Shown: in pieces, positions 4,985 to 6,452 of the stretch
How the letters are laid out: every line of letters starts with the position of its first letter
How positions within the stretch are numbered: position 1 is the first letter of the stretch
Source: Phycisphaerales bacterium UBA2402
GTDB taxonomy: Bacteria; Planctomycetota; Phycisphaerae; Phycisphaerales; UBA1924
NCBI GenBank assembly: GCA_002343715.1
Contig: DDSA01000158.1
Location: 1 to 6,452 of the forward strand
Length of the DNA: 6,452 bases
Direction of reading: 5' to 3'
The notes under the pieces: model-generated
Told to the model about the DNA's origin: nothing
Database searches by the model: none
Seen by the model: the letters and a program-made list of their open reading frames with translations, nothing else
Translations under genes and position numbers: made by a program

Positions 4985-6452
4985 TTACGGAGTGTTCGGT
5001 ACCCTCCCGACCATCGGACCCTTCCATAGCCCCAACAACCGCAGCCCATTCCCCACAACGAGGAGGCTCGCCCCAACGTCGGCGATGACCGCCATCCACA
5101 TCGTCCCCAGCCCCACCACCGTCAGCGCGAAGAAGGCCACCTTGATGCCGATGGCGAGGGTGATGTTCTGAGTCAGGATGGCTCCTGTGCGGCGGGAGAG
5201 GAGCACGAACTCCGGCACTCCCCGCAGATCGTCCTGCATGAGGGCTACGTCGGCGGTTTCGAGGGCTGTGTCCGTCCCCGCCGCGCCCATCGCAAAGCCG
5301 ATGGTGCTCTTGGCCAGGGCCGGAGCGTCGTTCACCCCGTCGCCGACCATGCCGATCGCGTCGCCGTGCTCCTTGATCAGGCGCTCGATCTCGGTGAGCT
5401 TGTCCTCGGGGAGCATCCCGCCCCGCGCCTCGTCAATGCCGACGGCCTTGGCGATGGCCGAGGCCGTCGTCTGATTGTCACCCGAGAGCATCAGCGTCTT
5501 GATATTGAGGTCGTGCAGCAACTTGATCGCCTCGACGCTGCTCTCGCGGGGCGTATCGGCGACCGCGATGACGCCCAGCACCTTCTCCTCCGACGCGACA
5601 ACCACGGTTGTCTTCCCTTGCACCTCGAAGTGGCTCAGCACGGCCTCGACTTCCAGCGAGCAGACCTTGCGTTCCTCCGCGAGGCGGTGGTTGCCGACGA
5701 TGTACGCCCCGCCGTCGATGCGCCCCTCAACGCCGCGGCCCGTGAGCGACTTGAACCCCTCGACGCTCGCCCGCTCGCCGCTCCACGCCGCCACGACTGC
5801 GAGCGCCACCGGATGCTGCGAGAGGGCATCCAGGCTCGCCGCGATGCGGAGCACCTCGTCCTTGTTCGCGCCGCCGACGGGCTGCACGTCTGTCACGCGG
5901 GGCTTGCCCTCGGTGATGGTGCCGGTCTTGTCGAGCGCGACGACTTTCAACTTGCGGCCGTTCTCCATGTGTACGCCGCCTTTGATGAGGATGCCCCGCC
6001 TTGCCGCCGACGTCAGGCCGCTCACCACCGTCACCGGCGTTGAGATGACCAATGCGCATGGGCACGCGATGACGAGCAAAACCAGCGCCTTGTAGAGCCA
6101 CGGGTAAAAGGGCTGACCAAACGCCAGCCACGGCACGACCGCGATCAGCACCGCGACGACGCACACGATGGGGGTGTAGACCTTGGCGAAGTTGTCCACG
6201 AACCGCTGCGTGGGCGCGCGGCTCCCCTGCGCCTCCTGCACGGTCCTGATGATCTTGGCGAGGGTCGTCTGGTCCTTGCCACCGCTGGTCTTGAACTCCA
6301 GCACGCCCGACTCGTTGATCGTCCCCGCGAAGACCTTGTCGCCGATCTTCTTGTCCACGGGCACGGATTCTCCCGTGACGGGCGCTTGATTGACGCTCGA
6401 CTCGCCCGCCACCACGACGCCGTCGAGTGCGAGCCGCTCGCCGGGCTTCACT
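4985..6452 (-). CDS. Zn2+/Cd2+/Pb2+-type P1B ATPase (ZntA/CadA-like), N-terminus outside the window
   Basis: A metal-translocating P-type ATPase that uses ATP to pump soft divalent metals from the cytoplasm. The last 488 residues are present; the N-terminal metal-binding region and first membrane segments lie beyond the right edge. The first visible codon is an internal Val in VKPGERLALDGV, not a start. Numbering from there: actuator TGES (26-29), membrane CPC metal site (130-132), phosphorylation motif DKTGT with Asp174, SQHP (211-214, the P1B nucleotide-binding His-Pro), SGDN (323-326) and GDGVNDAP (370-377). In the last two membrane segments Lys437 and Asp458 match the Lys and Asp that define the Zn/Cd/Pb group (E. 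coli ZntA Lys693 and Asp714, also 21 apart). Copper pumps lack this pair, so the CopA alternative is unlikely. The gene ends with TAA at 4987-4985, 54 bases before the Cys-rich gene on the same strand. No regulator gene is visible. Confidence 0.95.
   Translation of the reverse strand, partial: VKPGERLALDGVVVAGESSVNQAPVTGESVPVDKKIGDKVFAGTINESGVLEFKTSGGKDQTTLAKIIRTVQEAQGSRAPTQRFVDNFAKVYTPIVCVVAVLIAVVPWLAFGQPFYPWLYKALVLLVIACPCALVISTPVTVVSGLTSAARRGILIKGGVHMENGRKLKVVALDKTGTITEGKPRVTDVQPVGGANKDEVLRIAASLDALSQHPVALAVVAAWSGERASVEGFKSLTGRGVEGRIDGGAYIVGNHRLAEERKVCSLEVEAVLSHFEVQGKTTVVVASEEKVLGVIAVADTPRESSVEAIKLLHDLNIKTLMLSGDNQTTASAIAKAVGIDEARGGMLPEDKLTEIERLIKEHGDAIGMVGDGVNDAPALAKSTIGFAMGAAGTDTALETADVALMQDDLRGVPEFVLLSRRTGAILTQNITLAIGIKVAFFALTVVGLGTMWMAVIADVGASLLVVGNGLRLLGLWKGPMVGRVPNTP

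Noticed and set aside
4985..6452. Copper-type P1B ATPase (CopA)
   Set aside because: The CPC motif is shared by both groups, but the Lys/Asp pair in the last two membrane segments marks the Zn/Cd/Pb group, and the residues typical of copper pumps there are not present.

Overview
This is a GC-rich window in which every gene I can support lies on the minus strand, read from right to left. The order is: the 3' two-thirds of a zinc/cadmium-type P-type ATPase, a small exported Cys-rich protein, a periplasmic adaptor (HlyD/MacA type), an ABC ATPase (MacB/LolD type), a complete FtsX/MacB-type permease, and the 5' part of a second permease of the same type that runs off the left edge. The strand uniformity, short gaps (3 to 120 bases) and Shine-Dalgarno sites embedded in upstream genes suggest one transcription unit or two closely linked ones. 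The layout (adaptor, ATPase and two separate permeases next to metal efflux genes) and the protein style suggest a Gram-negative bacterium, possibly Planctomycetota (Phycisphaerae-like). That assignment is an inference from memory of similar loci; no rRNA or marker gene is present.

Region by region: 4985-6452 holds the P1B ATPase, with catalytic motifs and the Lys/Asp pair typical of the Zn2+/Cd2+/Pb2+ group. Region 4472-4930 holds a 152-residue protein with a signal sequence and clustered cysteines (CCC, CCxxC, CxxCxxC). Region 4352-4471 is non-coding and contains a strong GC hairpin with an alternative pairing partner, plus a short tandem repeat. Regions 2789-4351, 1973-2734 (or 2761), 806-1969 and 1-794 encode the four parts of a tripartite-like ABC exporter. 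The last of these, at 1-794, was recovered by translating the reverse complement by hand; it is open without a stop to the window edge.

Working model: the P-type ATPase moves a soft divalent metal from cytoplasm to periplasm. The Cys-rich protein may bind metal there or sense it. The adaptor and ABC complex may export something from the inner membrane or periplasm to the outside. The ATPase function is well supported. The link between metal and the ABC exporter rests only on gene order. No outer-membrane TolC-like protein, metalloregulator, RNA gene, mobile element or CRISPR array is visible in the window.
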